64,000 nucleotides of DNA, from NCBI RefSeq assembly GCF_040802235.1, contig NC_133166.1:115334991-115398990 (forward strand), read 5' to 3'. The stretch is from Manis javanica. Lineage: Eukaryota; Chordata; Mammalia; Pholidota; Manidae. Numbering within the stretch: position 1 is the first letter of the stretch; each line of letters opens with the position of its first letter. Both the position numbers and the translations under genes were made by a program. Shown one piece after another: positions 62,174 to 64,000 of this stretch. The notes under the pieces were generated by a model that had not been told where the DNA came from, searched no databases, and saw only the letters and a program-made list of their open reading frames with translations.

Positions 62174-62689
62174 CCCGCTGTTCGCAGCCCTGGGGCCCCT
62201 TGGAACAGCCAGCACCAAACCCAGGATTTGCATTTTCCTGCAGCAGAAGGGCAGACGGACAAGCCCCTCGGGGGCTGCCTGGCTAGCTCCAGGGTGCTGC
62301 TGCTGGGCCTTCCCCTCCAGCCATCACTCATCTGGGCTCCTCTGCCTCTCAAGGGCCTGCACAGCTGGGCCTGGAGTTGCCCCAGCAGGCCAGACTGTCT
62401 CCTCGGTCCCCCACCAGCCCCCCAACTTCCCCTGAGAAGGTCAGCCTCCTCAGTGCCCTCCCTGGCGAAGAAGATGTGCCCCTTCTTAAGCCAAAGCAAT
62501 GTCCTTCCTGCCGACCTTGGACCTGGCTCCCCAGTCACTGAGCCAGTCAGCTGAGCTTCTTGGGAACTCTGAGCCAGAAATTATATTTTGGGGGCCCTGT
62601 CCTGGCTGTTGCTGACGGTGAGAAGGCAGGATCCCCAGGTCTTCTCAAAGCAGTTCTTAGGGACTGCCTCCCAGATTGTGGGGACTCGA

Positions 62690-62695
62690 ATTAAA
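62690..62695 (+). terminator. BRMS1: Poly(A) signal ATTAAA of BRMS1
   Basis: ATTAAA, the commonest variant signal, lies 517 bp after the BRMS1 stop. A GT-rich element (cgtgatctgcacgtgtctg) follows about 20 bp later. No better AATAAA exists between the stop and this point. Confidence 0.75.
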
Positions 62696-62699
62696 AACT

Positions 62700-63716
62700 T
62701 TCCTGAGACCCTGGCGTGATCTGCACGTGTCTGATTTATTTTGCAAGGGAATCAGGGTTCCCATGTGGAGTACCTGAGACAGGCAGTGTATTCTGGGGTC
62801 CCTAGTACCTTCTTTCACGGCCCAGCAGGAACCTACACACTCTGACTTGGGGTACAGACTGGGGAAGGGGCGCTTTCCCACCTCTGGTGGGAGGCTGGGC
62901 CCTGGACTCCCCAGCGCTGGTGAGCAAAGTCTGAAGCAACATGTGGCACAGGCAGAACCCAAGGCCCTGGGTGGAGATGGGGGCTGGGTGCTTGGTGCCT
63001 GGAGACTGGGCTTGTCTGCACCTGCCCCAGTTGCTTGGCAGATTGGCAAGGCAGGCTGGCAGGCCTGCGCGCGTAGGAGGCGGGAGGCAGCAGCACCATG
63101 TGCCAACGACCTCACAGCCAGACTCCCCCTGTTCAGCGCTGAGTGTTAGAACCACCCCCAGAACCTCAGTTAAGCAAAAGGGTTAGTTACTATGGAGACA
63201 TGGCATCCTCTCTCCATGGCAACCTGAAATCCCAAAACCCAAGTTAGGCTCAGGAATGAGTCATCTGTGACCAGTAGGGGGTGCTTTCGCACAAGGCTGA
63301 CCCTAAGGCCATGGACAGATGAGCAACTGACCACAGACCGAAAGGTGTCCCAAGGGTGAGTCTTGGGCCTGTGGGGAGTGAGAGTGGCCCTGTTTAACCC
63401 CTTTTCACCCACCTGTGTGGTTTGGGGAGGCTGGCAAGGCCTTGGGAAGCGCTGTGGAGGCGGCAGCCACACAGCTGGGGCCCCTCGGAGTGACGCTTGC
63501 ACGGAGGAGATCCATGTGCCCCCAGAGGCTCGGCCCAGAACAGAGAAGCAGCAGACACTGCCCAGGCCGAGTGGACACACAAGAGTTAACTGGCGGGGTG
63601 TGACAGGGCGAAACGCCCTCAGGAAGTGTTACTCACCGCTGGGAATGTGAGCGCTCTCGCCTTGGGGGCTGGATTCTCTTCCTGAGTCCTGGGAGGAACC
63701 GAAGGAGCTCCCAGGC
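62700..63716. other. BRMS1-RIN1 intergenic region and RIN1 upstream/5' leader
   Basis: About 1 kb of GC-moderate sequence with no repeat or gene. It carries two X-box-like sites at 63186-63199 and 63210-63223. The RIN1 transcription start must lie in or near this region, but no TATA box or clear initiator was identified. Confidence 0.55.
63186..63223. promoter_or_regulatory. Pair of X-box-like sites upstream of RIN1
   Basis: GTTACTATGGAGAC (63186-63199) and CTCTCCATGGCAAC (63210-63223) both resemble the RFX X-box. They contain the inverted arms ATGGAGA (63192-63198) and TCTCCAT (63211-63217). The pair is about 500 bp before the RIN1 ATG. Confidence 0.5.
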
Positions 63717-64000
63717 ATGGAAACCCCTGGGGACCCAAAAGCAGACCTTCTTGGAGCCCCCAGCCCATCCGACTTCTCGCCTGGGCACCCGGAGAGAGAA
63801 AAGTTAGTGAAGTTGGAAGGGCAGTCTGGTGGGGCAGGGAGGGCTGGCAGAGCAGTCTGTCTGCAAAGAGGAGAGGGAGAGCGTTGGGCAAGGGTCCTGC
63901 CCCTGGCTCCCTGCTCAGGTCTTGTGTTCGTACCCAGGCCAGCCCAGGACCCACTGTATGACGTGCCCGGCGCCGGCGGAGGGCAGGCGGGAGGGCCCCA
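63717..64000 (+). CDS. RIN1: Ras and Rab interactor 1, N-terminal exons (partial, cut by window edge)
   Basis: Coding exon 1 (63717-63802) and coding exon 2 (63938 to the edge) join in phase (GAA AA|gttagt ... cccag|G CCA). They encode METPGDPKADLLGAPSPSDF, then a GHPEREK segment, then PAQDPLYDVPG. Human RIN1 begins with a closely related sequence, and the tyrosine of YDVP falls at residue 36, the known ABL-kinase phosphorylation site. RIN1 is a RAS effector and RAB5 guanine-nucleotide exchange factor that also activates ABL kinases. Its SH2, VPS9 and RAS-association domains would lie beyond the window. The ATG has G at -3 and +4. The gene starts about 1 kb after the BRMS1 poly(A) signal, on the same strand. 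Confidence 0.93.
   Translation, partial: METPGDPKADLLGAPSPSDFSPGHPEREKLVKLEGQSGGAGRAGRAVCLQRGEGERWARVLPLAPCSGLVFVPRPAQDPLYDVPGAGGGQAGGP

Overview
This is a 64 kb piece of a placental mammal nuclear genome. It carries spliced genes with GT-AG introns, CpG-island promoters, ancient mammalian repeats (MIR, L2, MaLR LTRs, MER20) and L1 retrotransposons. The gene order SLC29A2 - B4GAT1 - BRMS1 - RIN1, all on the + strand, matches the human 11q13 block in inverted orientation. I found no Alu, B1/B2, Bov-tA, CAN-SINE or ERE-type element, so the species belongs to a lineage poor in recent SINEs. I cannot name it with confidence. || Layout. 1-38 kb is intergenic. In human the next gene on this side is NPAS4, so the left edge is probably its distal upstream flank. 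This stretch holds two likely regulatory islands: an AP-1/MEF2/SRF-type cluster at 1.35-1.54 kb, and a CpG-rich CArG/CRE/X-box cluster at 9.2-9.4 kb followed by a 13-bp inverted repeat around an E-box. The rest is repeats, including a full-length but broken L1 (26.0-32.0 kb, - strand), a second 5'-truncated copy of the same L1 family (36.7-37.4 kb), and a 481-bp retroposon with clear target-site duplications (23.6-24.1 kb). || 38.75-45.3 kb is SLC29A2 (ENT2 nucleoside transporter), 12 coding exons reconstructed to 452 aa. 48.2-50.6 kb is a decayed L1, followed by an AT-rich expansion. 52.8 kb carries a tRNA-Ser(GCU) gene on the - strand. 53.47-54.96 kb is B4GAT1 (two coding exons, 415 aa). 55.7-62.7 kb is BRMS1 (nine coding exons, 246 aa, CpG promoter with a strong hairpin). 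From 63.72 kb to the edge are the first two coding exons of RIN1. || The four proteins belong to unrelated pathways: nucleoside uptake, dystroglycan O-mannosyl glycosylation, SIN3/HDAC repression, and RAS/RAB5/ABL signalling. They are neighbours by conserved synteny, not an operon-like functional unit. Every exon junction was checked by hand for reading phase. Repeat boundaries are approximate because no repeat search could be run. I found no convincing novel multi-gene system.
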